From Aphrophora alni (Eukaryota > Arthropoda > Insecta > Hemiptera > Aphrophoridae), in the NCBI GenBank assembly GCA_963513935.1, contig OY740768.1, positions 19,095,177 to 19,159,176 of the forward strand: a stretch of DNA of 64,000 nt, read 5' to 3'. Positions 44,826-59,700 of this stretch are shown piece by piece. Both the position numbers and the translations under genes were made by a program. Numbering within the stretch: the first letter of the stretch is position 1; every line of letters begins with the position of its first letter. The notes under the pieces are model-generated. The model made no database searches and was not told the origin of the DNA. It was given only the letters and a program-made list of their open reading frames with translations.

Positions 44826-47800
44826 GTATGGTAGCTTTAATGTATTACTTTATTATACTTAAATCTAACGGTCATGCCTTTGTGTGAGTGTTTATGAGCA
44901 TGTCCGGACATGATTGTGTGTGGATATAAGAATGTAACAAACAAGGTTATTGGAAAACAAGGGTGTTTTTTTCCACCATAGGTAGAAATCATCTAGAAAC
45001 TAAAGAAACTGTGCTCCACATCATGTGGAAATTGTATCCACTAAAACCATACCACATTTCTCATAATTCCTTTCTATTTTCTTCCAGGACCACTGATAGG
45101 CATTAATTCGAGTGTCAACTGTCCGAGAACCTTCCAAAGTTTTCTGCCTTTGTAAAATAAAGCATGGACAGTGTATGAAAACATGTTCCATGTCCTCGGT
45201 ATTCCTGTTCAGGCAGGGCGGTTTGACATATTCTCTCGCTTAAATCTAAAAAGTTAATTATCCATGTCCTGTGAGAAACTGACCTAAGTAGAAATCAACC
45301 TCGCTAGGCCAATAGATAGGTTCATCTATTCTTTGCCTGATTCCATTGATCTTACCACCATGCTAGGTTCTCAGAGCTCTTATTTCCATGGATATATAAA
45401 TGTTAGGGTTTCAGCGTTTTGGAAATTTTAGTGTTTATTTTTGATCAGTAATGAATAGGTGGCATCCCTGGAACAATGTACAATAAAATTATTTGGAAAT
45501 GTCTGCATTCAAAACTTTCTAGTAGATAAATTAAACTAGGTATTGTAGCATTTTGTGTTTTAAACAAGGGTTTAAGTAATGTAATTTAGTAATATTTTTT
45601 AGTTAGTTTCTGCTTTTGCTATTTTTATCTTTCTCCCTTTTTGCAATCATATACTTTTGCTGAAACTCTAATCTATTCAATTTATTTTGAAATAGGAAAT
45701 TTATATCCATTTTTCAGTAGTATATTATTTATGTATATACTGTTATTGCAGGAAAATGAATTGACTTCCTTATTTGAACTGTTTCTTGGTATCAATAGAT
45801 ATGAACAGTTCCTGAACAAGATAGTAGATTACTTCTATTGTTTGACCAAAAGATCTGACCATAAAGATAAAATTATTTTGATTGGTGAGTTATAGTTGTG
45901 CTACTGTTAATGAATAATAATAAATTTATAACCAAGTTTAATAATATTTTCTCTTTTGGTTGTTTATAATTTGTTTTGCATATTATTTAACATTTGTTTT
46001 TATTGCTTGTTTTTATGTTGTAATAGTGTTTCTTTATATATATAATGCAAGAAATATATTCTTATACATATGTTCTTTTTTGTGGCATAATATCTATATT
46101 TCATATCTGAAAAACTAATGAGGAGAGGAAATCATTACAACCTTGAGAAATTGTTACAGTGTTAATCATGGTTTGATTTAACTTTACCTCACCTTGGATC
46201 ATGAAATTGCTGTAAAGGAGGTAAGTTACTTAGTAATCCAGATCAGATAATGTGGTATTTAGATGGATTACTTAAAAATCAATACTCTAGGGTATTGGTT
46301 ATTAAATTTACAAAAGTGATGAGCTTCAAAATTAGTTTAGATATGTTCTGTTACAGCAGAGAAAGGATGTAGAAGTATAGAAATCTTAATCTTCATTGAT
46401 AGTCAAGATGCTATTAAATCTTCATTTCTGAACAGATTTATTTATAGGTAGTTATATTTTGCTGTCTGGGAATTGAGAGGAATAAGCTGGATGACATGTT
46501 GAGTAAACAAGATGAAATTAACCTTACAATATTAGATGTTTTCTTTTTCATTGTACTTAGAACTATATAGAGAATCACAAATATGACATAATACGAACAC
46601 GTCTGCACTGGCCAAGCTCTAATGACCTTCCAGAAGAATTGTGTCAGTTTTAGTACGTTAGCGCAACCTGTTGCTTTTTACTTGGTACCACCATCCACGT
46701 ATGCCGACAATAACTTGGAAAAATAAAACTGTCTAAAATATGTAATAATATTACCTATAATAATTGTATGTTTGAAATAATATAATTAACACGATTTATA
46801 AACATTTCAAATACATATGCAAACTTTAGTATCATTTGCAGTAAATGGAATATTGAAGATATAGTAAACTGTTTAATGTCTATTTAAACCTACTCGTGTA
46901 CTAAAATTAACAATAAATCAATCAGTCAATAAAATTCTCAACTTTAGTTATCATTTTGCGGAAAACCGTAAGGTAATTAAATCTTCTCTCTACTTTGTAG
47001 GGAATTCCGAACACTAGAGGTTTAATTCGTCCCTGTTGATAGTAGATTATTAACGAACTAATTGCAGGGTCAGTTAAACACTAGTGCTTGCACTTCCCTA
47101 CAAGGCAGAGAGAACATAAATTTTGGTTTTCCGCGAAATGTTTATTACGTGATTAACCTATAATTGATAATTGACTGATTGATTTTGTTAATTCAGTTGT
47201 TAATTCGATTGTCCATTTTATGCACCGTTTTGTATCACATTTTTAGTTTAGACGTTTAGACTGGTTTTGTTTACAAATTTAGTTGCTTGAAAATGCCTAA
47301 CGGCGAAAAATAAATATGTCGCAATTAAACTGCAATATTTTTTTATCCATTTTCTTAAAACTTTAAGTGACAACACATATTTTTTCAGTGACAACATTTG
47401 TGTATGATTTGAATGCTATTGGAACAGAAAACATTTTTGAAATCAATGCAGTAGTTCCATAATAGTTGCTGAAATGTAGGAAATTCAGGATTTATGATCT
47501 AATTTAAGCATTTTTTGAAAATTTTCAGCTAAAACATATGAATTGTAAGTGAAAAAATCGGTATATGATTTACTACACACCATTGGAAATTAAATATTTT
47601 AAAAAGTCGGTGCAGTAGTTTCCAATTAAAATTTAAGAATTTTTAGGAGCAAATAAGAGAAAATCTTTATTCTCCTGTATACTTTTTGACATTTTGGTGA
47701 AAACATACTTTTTATCAATAACAAAACATTTATTAGAATTATTATAATCCTTTTAAGTTTCAAAGTTATAAATGGTTTTAGTTTGAAAATCGTACTAATT

Positions 47801-50800
47801 TTATTTTGAGTTATGTGATTCGCATCAAACCAAAGTAGCTGACATTGATTTGCTGAGTCCGCATTGACACATGACTTGTTTGCATAAGAGTTCTCCTTCT
47901 CTTCATGCTGATATGTAATATTAAAACTGAAAATATTGTTTACAAAGAGGCCCTCAGACAAAAAGTATTTCTATTATGTCTTCTCATTATCTCTTCTCTC
48001 CCCTACCTATTGTAATTTTTAAGGGTAAAGAAAGTTATGTTAAATTGAAAAAAAAAATTATCTTAGTAGACTTAATTCATTAAAATGGTCTATATTGTAT
48101 CAATCTAACTACAAATATCCTGTTACACAAATCGTAATACACTATCCTGAGCTTTACACATTAAAATTGCAAATTGTGTACTTAAAACAGAAAGAGTTGA
48201 AGGTAAAATATGCAAACAAAACCGGGTTTCAACATGAGCAGAGGTAAAATATAAATTACCTCACTTCACCCCAAAAAATTATTCTAAACATTTTAAATTG
48301 TTTCTTGTTTTGTTTCTTTTATTCCTTTTCAAATTCATTTCATATCTTATTTCTAATTAGCTTGCATACAATAGCAATAATAATTCATTTTCTTCCATAC
48401 CATGTAGTTTGTATTTTATCTTTTAAACTTCAGTTTTAGAACAAACATACTGTGGCTTTTAATTAATTCCTGAAAAATTATTCCTATACTAATCATTTTA
48501 GTATAGGAATATATGCATTTAATGATTAGAATATACTAATCACTTTATCATTTTATACTCTAAAACAATACTATCTAAGTTTACTTTGAAAGTTATCAAG
48601 CCGACTCACAATATTTATTTGAAAACAGTTTGGAAATCATGAAAATACATTTCTCCTTTCAGGTGAAGATTGTAAAAATAATATTCGAAAATCGGTTTTG
48701 GTAATTTTAATTTTAAATTACTGTGAATGATAACAAATATATTTATGTCCACTTTAAAAACGATAATTTATAATCATCTAACCATGGGCAGGATGAACCA
48801 TATTGTTTGACAAGGGATGGATAAAAGTGTTTAAAACGAAACTTAGTAAAAGGTGTAAATTTCTCAGCTAAATTAGCAAATGTCAAGCTCTTTAACGAAT
48901 ATTAAATAACAATAATTTTGCTTCGAAAAGAAAAGAAAATTGCAAATTCATTTCAACAACCAGATTAGAAAACCGTGAACATGGTTTATTTTTAAGAGTA
49001 ATCATTGATTTCACTGTATGCAATGTAACGGGTTGATATCAAATTTATTCTTTTGAAGTTAGAATGAACTTAATGAAAATAAATAATTGAAATAAATACA
49101 AATTAAAAAGTTAATACAACGAAATGATAGATAAGTTAAATTAAAAGATGGTGTAAAATGATCATAAAATACATATCTATTGGTAAACAAATTTCTCTTG
49201 AAGAAGTTGCCCAATTAAATGTTCTTACTTTGTCATTGGAGTGAATTTATTTAATTACCTATTAATGAGGTCTTATGTATATAAAGAGAAGAAAAGATTC
49301 CTTGCTTTAAAGAATATTATAATACTTTTCTCTTTTATCATACATCATTAACACTATCAAATCAGTACTAACAAGCCTTTATGAAATGTTTACTTCATTT
49401 ATTTTATTATTTATTTTATCATTTATTCAAATTAGACTTCTGTTGTAATATCTAATAACAAAACATTAGATTATTTATTCATAAACAAAAGACCTTTATT
49501 AAAACAAACCATACAGATTTAGTCATGTGAATACAGAAAACTCTTTCTGTTTTGTCAGTCATGCATTACATAAAAGGCAAACTGAACAACCAATGTTCAA
49601 ATTACCTCCTCCTCTTTTAAATTAAACATTATTGTTTTTTAAATGAAATGAAAACTTTAAAGATTAACACAATGTTAAAGATAATAATGTGCTTATGACT
49701 AGTACTATACCAGTTGACATTGCACAGAGATTGTGTATGTCTCTTTTAATAAATTCATAGGAGCTGATCAGACATAAGAGTATCATCATCATTGGGACCA
49801 TCCCTGAGTCTCTTTGGGTTTACCCTTCGTACAACAAAAAGATTTTATATATATAAAGATCTCTTATATATATAAAAGAAACAATTATATTTCCTTTTTT
49901 ATTTTGAAGAATAAAGTCAAATATGTTGTACATTTTCTGTTACAGTAATTAACTACTTGATTCTTTTTGTGCTGAATAGAGAATCGTTTCCAAAAATTAA
50001 AGATATACTAGTAGAATTCAATCTGCAAAAAGGAAAGCAAATTTTACAACTTTACAACAGGAAAAATATTTATGATGATCTCTTGGAAGCTGGATGTGAA
50101 TATTTTGATTATGAGCATGTGATTGATAAAATATTATCTATATTTTCTACAGACAAGACTATTTTAAAGGTAAAGCTACAAGTAATAGTAAAATGTGTAC
50201 ATGTTATTACATTACAGTATTACACTAAAAATGTTTTATTGTAAGTTATTCTTTAAAGTCAATAAACTTACAATAATAACAATTATTGTAATGATGATGG
50301 AAAACTAATGCATTTAATTAACGAAGATTATTTATTGATTAATATAATAACCTTAAATAATTTATTATTAAAATTCAACTTAATGATCATGTAGATTATT
50401 GTAGATGAATTAAATTGGTGTCAAAATTTAGTTGTAGAAATTTTATCGGGTAGTTACTACAGAAATATGCTTGGAATGGGATAGTGAGCTAAAAAAGAGA
50501 GCACTGAGAATAGACATGTAAACACAAGATGATAGCTAGGCCAAGTTAAGCTAAATTAGAAATTGGAGAATAAAGTGGGACTATTATTACTCAAAGAATG
50601 AAACGAAATCACAAAATTAAGAGATTTTCAGCCAAGACAAATAACAACACCGATGAAAGAAGAAGGAATTTGTTAAAAATGATTAATTTAGTAATAAATA
50701 AAATAAATTAGTGAATTAACTTTTATAGTCCTAGTCGCCAATAATAAGACTAATACAGGATTAGGTTTGGTGTAGCTTATCTAATTTTATTATATTTTAA

Positions 50801-53800
50801 AATGTGGGATATGGACAATCCCACATTCTTTTCATTTGATTAACATGTTAGGAGATTTTTTTTAAAGAACTAAATTAATTATTAATTGTGTTTAAAAAAA
50901 ATTATATTTGTAGACTTTTATAAAAATAAATTTTGATAAAGTTATAATAAACTCAAAAATTATGATCTGACTTTAACTTCAGTTTATTTAGAAAAATAAA
51001 TATTAAAGAAAAAATTATGTTAAATTGTTTATAAATTAACTTTTACAGGATTTACTCAATGAAATAAGCTCTTCTATAGAGTTAAAGAATTTAAAGAATG
51101 TTCGGAAACTAACTGTAGCAGTGACTCCAAGGCTATTGAAATATGCTAAGAAACCTCCTGATCCACCATGTAATTCACCAAGGGTAAGCAATAGATGACC
51201 TCTACACACAGTTAGTACATAGAAAGTTATAAATAGTATATGTAAACTCAGTGATAAATTATTACATTACTATAATATTTGAGAATCTCAATTTTAAAAT
51301 GGTAGAATGGTAATCAGAATGGAATTAAGTTTTCTCTGCTGGTATTGTGGATTTTTAACATCATAAACTTGGGGCCTATACAATTGATGTCTGATTAATA
51401 GATACTCCTATAATATTAAATTGAACTTAGAAAGTCAATTTGTTTTACTAAAAATATTTTTTAATTTAAGACATTCTAAGAAAATAAAAAGTAAATGTAA
51501 ATATTTTTCTATTTTATTTATCTTTAGAAATAATAATTATTGATAATCCATAATTACCTCTACTGCCACCAAAAAATGTCTACTCAGTCACTACTATACC
51601 AAAGACTAAATGGCTTTATGATATGCTAAACCTCAGATACAGTAGGGCCCTAGTGTGGTGGAGAAGAACACTTCTAGATGTAGGTTTGACTAGTCTACAA
51701 AGGTTGACCTATGTATCTCAAGAGATTTTAGAAGTACACCAACAGCAGCAATTGAAGTTATGTTAAGAATAGCCCTACTAAATCTTAGTATAATAGCTAA
51801 GCCAAGTTCAGAGGTTTACAGAATGGAATACTCCGGAATGTGGAAAAGAAGCCGTTGGCAATAAGGACACAGCACCATTCATAAACACAAATTGAGCTTT
51901 CAACCCAAAACCTGGTAAAACTTAGCTGGATACCAGGTCACAGAGAATACAAAGGAAACAAAAAGGCAGATAAACTGTCAAAAAATGGGACCAAGAGATC
52001 CTTCATTGGCCCAGAACCTGTATACGAAATAACTAAAGCTGATTATATTGAAATCAGTTTATTTACCTTGGTATACCGAGGTAAATAATGCCAATAATGA
52101 AATACATTTCAAGATCAAGCAAAGGATAATGGTAGGAAATAGAAGATACTTTGGACTGCAATAAAGAGTAAATATTTCTCCTGCATGACAAAGATCTGGT
52201 TTTTATAAGACGACTGGTACTGACTGTTGGACTTTACTGAAGTGTGATGAAATGGCCCAGCTGACATTTGTGAGGAGAATTTTGGCATCGTTTGAGATGA
52301 CAACATTTGGAGGTAGCAGATCAACTTTAAATTAATGTACCTTTACAAAGATGCAGATTTGATTCGTACTACTAGAATGGATAGGTGGGCCAGGTCATAT
52401 GGCTAGGATGTTATTGGACGAGATTCCCAAGAAAATATTTGACAAACAAAAAAATCAGTCGATATGGGACAAAAATCAGTAGACCAAGGTTGCGGTGGGC
52501 GGATGAAGTGTTGGCTAAAGCTTGGTTCATTTTAATTATTTTAACTAGAGTGGCAGTGCAGAATAGAGAAAACTAGAGATTAAAGTTGCAGGAAGAGATA
52601 ATCCCTCAAGGATTGTAGCACCAAGGATGTTTGGATATTGCTACGATAATAGATCTGTTCAACTGAGTAATCATTAAAAAAATATATTTGGAATTATTTT
52701 TAATGACAGTGCCCCAGTGTTATTTCTTTAAATCACAATTTGTTTGTTTCCACAATTAAGCCAAAATTATTACTACAGTATTGAACTATTACCATTAAAT
52801 CTGAACTTTACATTTTATTTAAAAATGTTGACATATATATCTGATTTTAATGACAGAGAGATCTCTTGATATCTGTCAGACCTAATCTGTTATACCTAAT
52901 CTCCCTTTACACTTTGTATAGGAAGTTCTACAGTTTGTCTAGATACAATCCCACAATTATTGGTTTATAGTTCTATGGAGGCAATATAAATTTAACTATA
53001 AACAAATCTTTGCTTTTGAAATTGGTGTACTGAAATAAACTGATAATCTGAGTATACTGTTATGAAGTGGTCAAAATATACAAAATACACAAAAATTAAA
53101 TATTTAATATATAAAATTTGAAATAAAAAATTATAATTTGTCTTGAAGTTTACTATACAATTTTGGTTTCAATAGTGAAATTTCTTAAACATTAAATTAA
53201 TTGTAATTTATTTAAGGGTTTAATAACAACAAGGGCTGATACTGTTATAGTGAACTTTAAGACTTGTCTTAGAACCATAGAAATTTTTAGAAAAATCGGT
53301 TGGTAAATAAAAAATACCTAAAGCAATTATTACAAACATATGTTGACACATGGTAAATTACATTTTAAATATTGTATACCAAAAAATTTTGTTGAAACAT
53401 TTCATGTTAACTATACTTTAATTCGTTTCAGACAATTCCAAAGTTTTACTACAAATATTTGATCCATTTCAGATGTTGTTTAACCCTTAGTGCTGTTTAC
53501 CGAACTTGCCCATTGTATTTATTTTCCATTTTTAAGGAAAAAATAATATTTTGTTTAAAGTTCTTTTACTTTTAGATTATTTGCTTAAATTAATGCTAGG
53601 AAAAAGTGATGCATTTTTGAAAGTTCATAATATTTATTTTTGAAAAAATAAAAACTCCCTAATGCTAGTTGGTGAGAACTACTGTAGTGTATCTGCACAC
53701 TTTTCCTTTAAGAACATCTGGGGAACATTGGAAAGACAGCAGATTACGAAGAAAATACAATTTGGATCAATCACATTACGACTAGATTCACGAAATGGTT

Positions 53801-56724
53801 CTTAGTCTCAGCCTATATACTATTTTTTCGTGCTACCACCTATTTACAATTTATATTTATTGCTATGGTTTAAATATGTGTCAGCAGAATATTCTATATT
53901 ACTCACTTTGGCCAAATTAGGGCTGACGGAATATTCTGTATACAAATATATATTCTGTTGAAAAGGTTAAACAATTCATTTATATCTATTTCAAAATATT
54001 AGAATATAATATTTCAGGTTAAAATATTTTGATTTATTTGTGTTTAGGAAACTGAAGTATCAGAGCCTCTACCTCCTCCTATAACAACATACAAGCCATC
54101 AAAAATAATTGAGAAGATTGAAATAGAGAAATTGAAAAATAAAAACAAATCTTTTCAACTTTTTAATGAAGCTCAATTAACCAATGCTTCATTATTACAA
54201 AAAAATACACCTCATTACTGCCAGCCAGAACCTGAGGTAAAACCATGCAAACATCGCAGTAAAACAAAATTTTCAGTAAGTATATAATATTAAAAAAAAA
54301 ATTATTTTCCAATAAAAACAGTTCAAAGAAATCAATTAAAACATTGGTATCAGTTTAAAATGCCTTGTGAAATTGCTAAAATTATGAATATCTATAATTT
54401 GTATTTTTTTACAAATTATGTTCCTATTTTTTTTTTAAATAAAAAAAATTCAGATTGATACAAATATAGGCTATTATTAGAATTAGTAGTAGTAGTGATT
54501 TGGCTATAAAATCACTCTTATTCTTAGAGATATGGAATCCCTATGGAATCCCCTACAGTTACAATTCCTTTAGGAAGTGCAGTACATAAAGGGATCAGGG
54601 TAGGCATTGTTTTTGAGAGATGATTTCCTGGTGCACCTCTTTACACTTGTTTTCTCATGGGGCTTCTTTTGCCATGTTTTCTATTGTCTTAAGGCAAAAA
54701 GATTTAAAGCTTATGGGTCAATAGGCCCAGAAATACAGAGTATGTGACTTAATTCTTCATGGAACATGCTTCAGTTAATAATCCTAGGATTCCTATAAGT
54801 CTGTTTCAAGCAGCTTGATCATATGTGAAAGGAGATGTAATTGTGACCCAAGGCAGACGGATTATCAGACACCCTCTAATTACCTATCTTGAGGCTGCAT
54901 AGCAGTTAGATAAAGTAATGTCTATGACTTCCTCTCTCAAACTCCTAGACCTTCTTTGTTTAAAGATAGGTTTGGAATCCTAAATCAAAACATGATAGAC
55001 ACTGTTAGTTTTACTTCCGCCCTCACATCCGCATTTACTTCTAGATATAATATAAAATCTTTCTGAAAATCTTGAATTTGAGTGTTGTATTTATGTTAAT
55101 GTAATATTTTATATTATAACTAATAATGTTGATAACTAAACCTGATCCAGCTATAAAATTTAAAAGATATTTACCTCAGTTGTTAATATCCGTACTTCTC
55201 CACAATGTATTATGGGCATTAGCGTCACATCCAAGGATCAAGTGCCTCTTCCTTTCAGCACCATATTCCACTACCCTCCTAACTTAAAGTGATGGTAAGC
55301 CTTCAGTGGAGTCATATGAATGGTACACGGGATGCAAGCAGTAATCTAATGTTATCACCACCTACTTGCAAGTATAAATCAGTCACAATGTTAATATTCT
55401 AACTAAGAAATATGCAAACCCTAGGGCCTATTTCATTCAGTATCAACTTACCTTCTGCAGTAGTCATTCCTATTACTATGCCTTTGACAGTCCATGGTTC
55501 CTATATCAGAGCTAATCCTATGTCTTCTAATAAGATCTTTTGGCAGAGCAAAACCTTAGCTGAATTAAAATTAGATGTAAATTAATTTGAAGCTCTACTA
55601 TTATCATCTATGGAGGAGAGTCTTTCCCTCCTTGTATCTTGAAGATCATCCGCAGGACAAAAATGTCTTCAATTTTTGCTGGGAGTCTTCATCAATATTA
55701 ATGACCAAGAATTAACTGTTTATGATCATCTAATGGTCAGTATTTAGTCTGTTCTGATGCTTGAGACCAAGCATCATGTCTTTCCTTTTCTCTGCTTTAG
55801 AGGACTTATGAAAAATGTGGATAACTTCACCATTTTTACCAGGCTTTGTGCTGGACCCATTCTGAACTTACCTCGTTGGAAGGGATTCAGCTCCTTGAAT
55901 TGCTACTCCAGCGAGTAGTTTGTTAATCCTTTTAGTGCTAAGTGTCCATCTAATCGTCTAACGGTCTAATATCTAACATATCTAACGGTCTATGCGAAGA
56001 GTGCTAGAGTCAATCAAATCGACGTTTTGAACTGCACTTAGTTCCAATATTTTCAAACAAATTTCACTGCAATCGGTTTCAATTGTATCAAGAAGATCCA
56101 CTGAATATGAAAAATCCTTATTCATATAGAATATAATGAAAAATAAAAATTTACAGACGCTTTATTTTATTCATGCAATCAGCTGATGACTGAGTGGTTG
56201 TTTGCATTGGTAGGATGCCTGTGTAGTTATCACCAAAGAGTGAAAGGTTGTTTTTATTTACTTTGTGTTTGTAATTTAAAAAATAAATGTTTTATTGGTA
56301 GCATTGTGTAAGCTCCTTTATTTATTCTTTTAAAATGAGTCAGTCATTGTAGTGAAATTCCTTGTTTACTGTTGGCTAACATATAAAGACCTAAGTGTTT
56401 GAATTTGGTTTTATAAAAAATATATTATACAATTTTTTTTTCATTATTTCTTTTTAGACTTACAAAAATTGAATATACTGTATAAAAGAATTCTTGTTTT
56501 TAGTTTTTGAATATTTTAATATTTAATCTGCACAATAGTACAATGGATGACAGTGTAATTAGGGATTTACTAGAAATATGTCTGAATAATAACTGTACAC
56601 CAAATGCTTATTCATTTATATAGTTCAATATACATTTATTTTTATTTATAATTTCAACCTATTTTGTTAAATTTTGTCTGCACTGTTGAGTGGTATTTTT
56701 TTCAAAGTGTTTGCCTCTCAAAGT

Positions 56725-56762
<38 letters not shown>

Positions 56763-59700
56763 TTTATCCAAACAAACATAATACTACTTTTAAAACATAA
56801 AATATATAATGTATACATTTGTGAGTATGATAAAACAAACTGGGTCCAAAAAGTTTAAAAAATGTATTTGTAATGAATTATTTAGTGACACAATTGTAGT
56901 TTACTCATTCTTCTACTAGAACTTTTAGGCATCGAAAATTGGCAAGCACTTAGCACTATAAGGGTTGGATCTTAGTGTAGTCCACAACCACAGCTCCCCA
57001 TTTCAGGTGGCAACGGGTTATCCTGTTTTTATCCTAAGGGCACGGTGGCCAATCTCCTTTCTGATGCTCTGAGCTGTCTCTCTGTGAATCTTGGGTCTGG
57101 GTCTTCAAGATGCACAATTGCTAGGTTTTTAACAACCAACTTATCTGCAAACGATTCAGTAGCCTTCTTTCTCATCTCTCTCAAATTATTTTCAGACTTT
57201 GACATCTTCACTCATCTTCTTTGCACCATTAACACTCTTTAGTGTCTGCTGCTGTTGATGCTCCTTTACACCAGTTTTAGTTGATCTGCCAGAAGTAGTG
57301 TGTCTGCTCTATGAGGAATCACCAAGTGGGTTCAGTACCAAATTTTCCTGAACCAAAGTGGGTCTGGATTTGTTTGTTTGCCTACCATGTGATTGGTTCT
57401 TATTCTCCCAAAGCTGACATCTTTCCTTCCTAGATAGAATTTTCTCTTCTTTAGCAAGGGTTACTTCTATATTTGTCCTTTTGTCCTTTGTGATTGACTA
57501 TGAGAAAGCCTTACTTCTGATTTCTTTCTCTGTTTTTGTCGCTACTATAATAGAGACATTTAGTCACAGAACATTATGTCGCAATATTGAACTTTCTAAG
57601 CTAACCAACATTTATGAACAAAATATTGTTTCAAATTTATATTCACGGAGGAATGCTTACAAAAATCAATGAAACTAAAGAAAGAATAAAGGTGCCTATT
57701 ATCTGGAGTATTATGTTTTTCAAAATCACCATTAAATATAAGTCCTACAAGTTTACAAGTATAAATATAAGTTTACAAGCAAGTAAATTTCAACAATCAT
57801 CTACTTTGACTAAGTATCATTGCAAAGGAAGGCATTATTAATCAAAATAATTTGTTTCCCTAATACTAACCATATTTTAGTTGTCCAGTAAAACATTATT
57901 TGTACTCATTAAAATGAATTTGATTTACAATAGTTTAAAGTACACAATGAAACTACAACCTATACTGAAATTTAATTTCTGTATAGAGAAAAGTAACCTA
58001 TAGTATTAAATATGTATTTTCACTTTTCAGGGATCAGGCATACCTGTAAAGGCAAATGCTGCAACGTTACTTCGTGAAGCAGCAAGAGTTATTAAAGAGG
58101 AACAAAAAGAAATTAAAAAGTTGAGTCAGTTTTTAATAATATTTCAATTTAATACTGCCACAATAATTCTTTTATATATACTGTAGTTCTAAAGTGCAAG
58201 ATATTTTTATATTCATCCTCTTTGCATTTATTAAAGTAATTTTGTAAATATATCCAATTTAATAAATGAAGAATTCTTTAGACTTTGCTAATAATACATA
58301 CATTTAACAAATTTAAAAAATATATATTTAAATAGCATGATTGTGTTCCTACCTCTTAGAGAAAGCAGAGAGAATTGATTATGAGACATTGGAGTGTCTG
58401 ATCATGCATGAGCAAAATCAATAATATCAAATGTTAATATTTGAATACAGTTGTGTGCCAGAATAATGCTAAGTTTAAAAACTGAGCATTGCCAACGTGT
58501 TGAAATTTGGAGTAAAATTGATTCAAACACAATCAGAATATTTTGATACACAAATTGAGGTGTACGGGGAAGACTGCATATCTCATGCATGTGAATTTGA
58601 GTGGTACAAAAGATACTGGTAAGGGCATCATAATGTGGAAGACAATAAATATTTGGGACAAGTTTTTTAATTAAAAACAAAAATATTACAAAGATTTTTT
58701 TAGATTGTTTGAGGAGACAACTTCACTGTCCAAATGATTGCTGAAGCATTGAACATTGACAAAAACACTGTGTTCATATTGTGTGATGTTCTCAATATGA
58801 AAAAAGTATGTAGCTCTGGTGCAATAACCCTAAGAGGTCCCTAGGGTTATTGCACTAGAGCTAAATGAACCTTGGAAAGAAGTTTGTGTTGACATGCTAT
58901 GGTAACTTAATGTTAAACCCAACCTTTTATACAAAATCATCATGTGTGATAAAACATAGATCTTCCAGTATTATACTGAGTCCAGTATTATACTACAGGG
59001 AATGAACTGGAAAACATCATCTTCACCAAGAATAACAAAATCTTGTCAATGACAGTCCAAATTCAAAGCAATTTTCGTGTGTTTTAATGTCAAGTATTAG
59101 ACATTTTTTGATAAAGCTGAGAGAAAATCTCAGAAAAGAACAACAACTAGAATTGAAGAAAAATGGTTTCATTAAGAAAAATTCTGTGATGCAGTTTTTG
59201 TCGGACAAACACATTACTACAATGGGATATCCTTCATAATTGGAGATTTGGCACTATGTGCAATTTTTATGTTCCTTTTAATAAAGGAACATGTTTTGAG
59301 TAAGTTGATGCAGTAAAGATGAAAATAGCAAACGTGTTAAAACAGCTAACAGAAACTGATCTACTAGTGAAAAACTAGACTGCATCAGTCAATAGGTACA
59401 AATGGGGCTTATCTTGGAGGAGAAAATAAATAGAATTGTGATACACATAAATAAATGTGAATTATTATAGCAGTCTCATTATAAAATATAGACACATTGT
59501 TATTTTATTTATTTTCATATCTCATATTTGAAGCTAAAGTGGTATTTTACAGAACACTAACAAATATACTCTCTCACTCTCTCATACACATACACTATAA
59601 TAGTGGCTATTGTGCTTTCTGAATTACTATTAAAGCCTTCTGTTATCTAAAAAGAGTCTCCATATTCATTTCTTACAACAAACAAAAACGTTGTAATAAA

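Larger units (their letters stand above)
54480..57480 (-). mobile_element. reverse-strand LINE remnant, lacking its reverse transcriptase and split by a nested element
   Basis: Read 5'-3' on the minus strand: a possible ORF1 fragment (57480-57000), then a nested piggyBac-like element (56964-55927), then an AP-type endonuclease (55560-54815), then a C-terminal region (54800-54480). The reverse transcriptase that should lie between endonuclease and C-terminus is missing. The end shares TTTAGGAAGTGCAG with the remnant at 61397-61640, suggesting the same family. Confidence 0.6.

Noticed and set aside
47626..47961. 111-codon minus-strand protein
   Set aside because: No recognisable domain, and it lies in an AT-rich intron of the opposite strand.
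54237..54276. Longer CFAP99-like exon e ending at the better GTAAGT donor
   Set aside because: The reading frame meets a stop before that donor.
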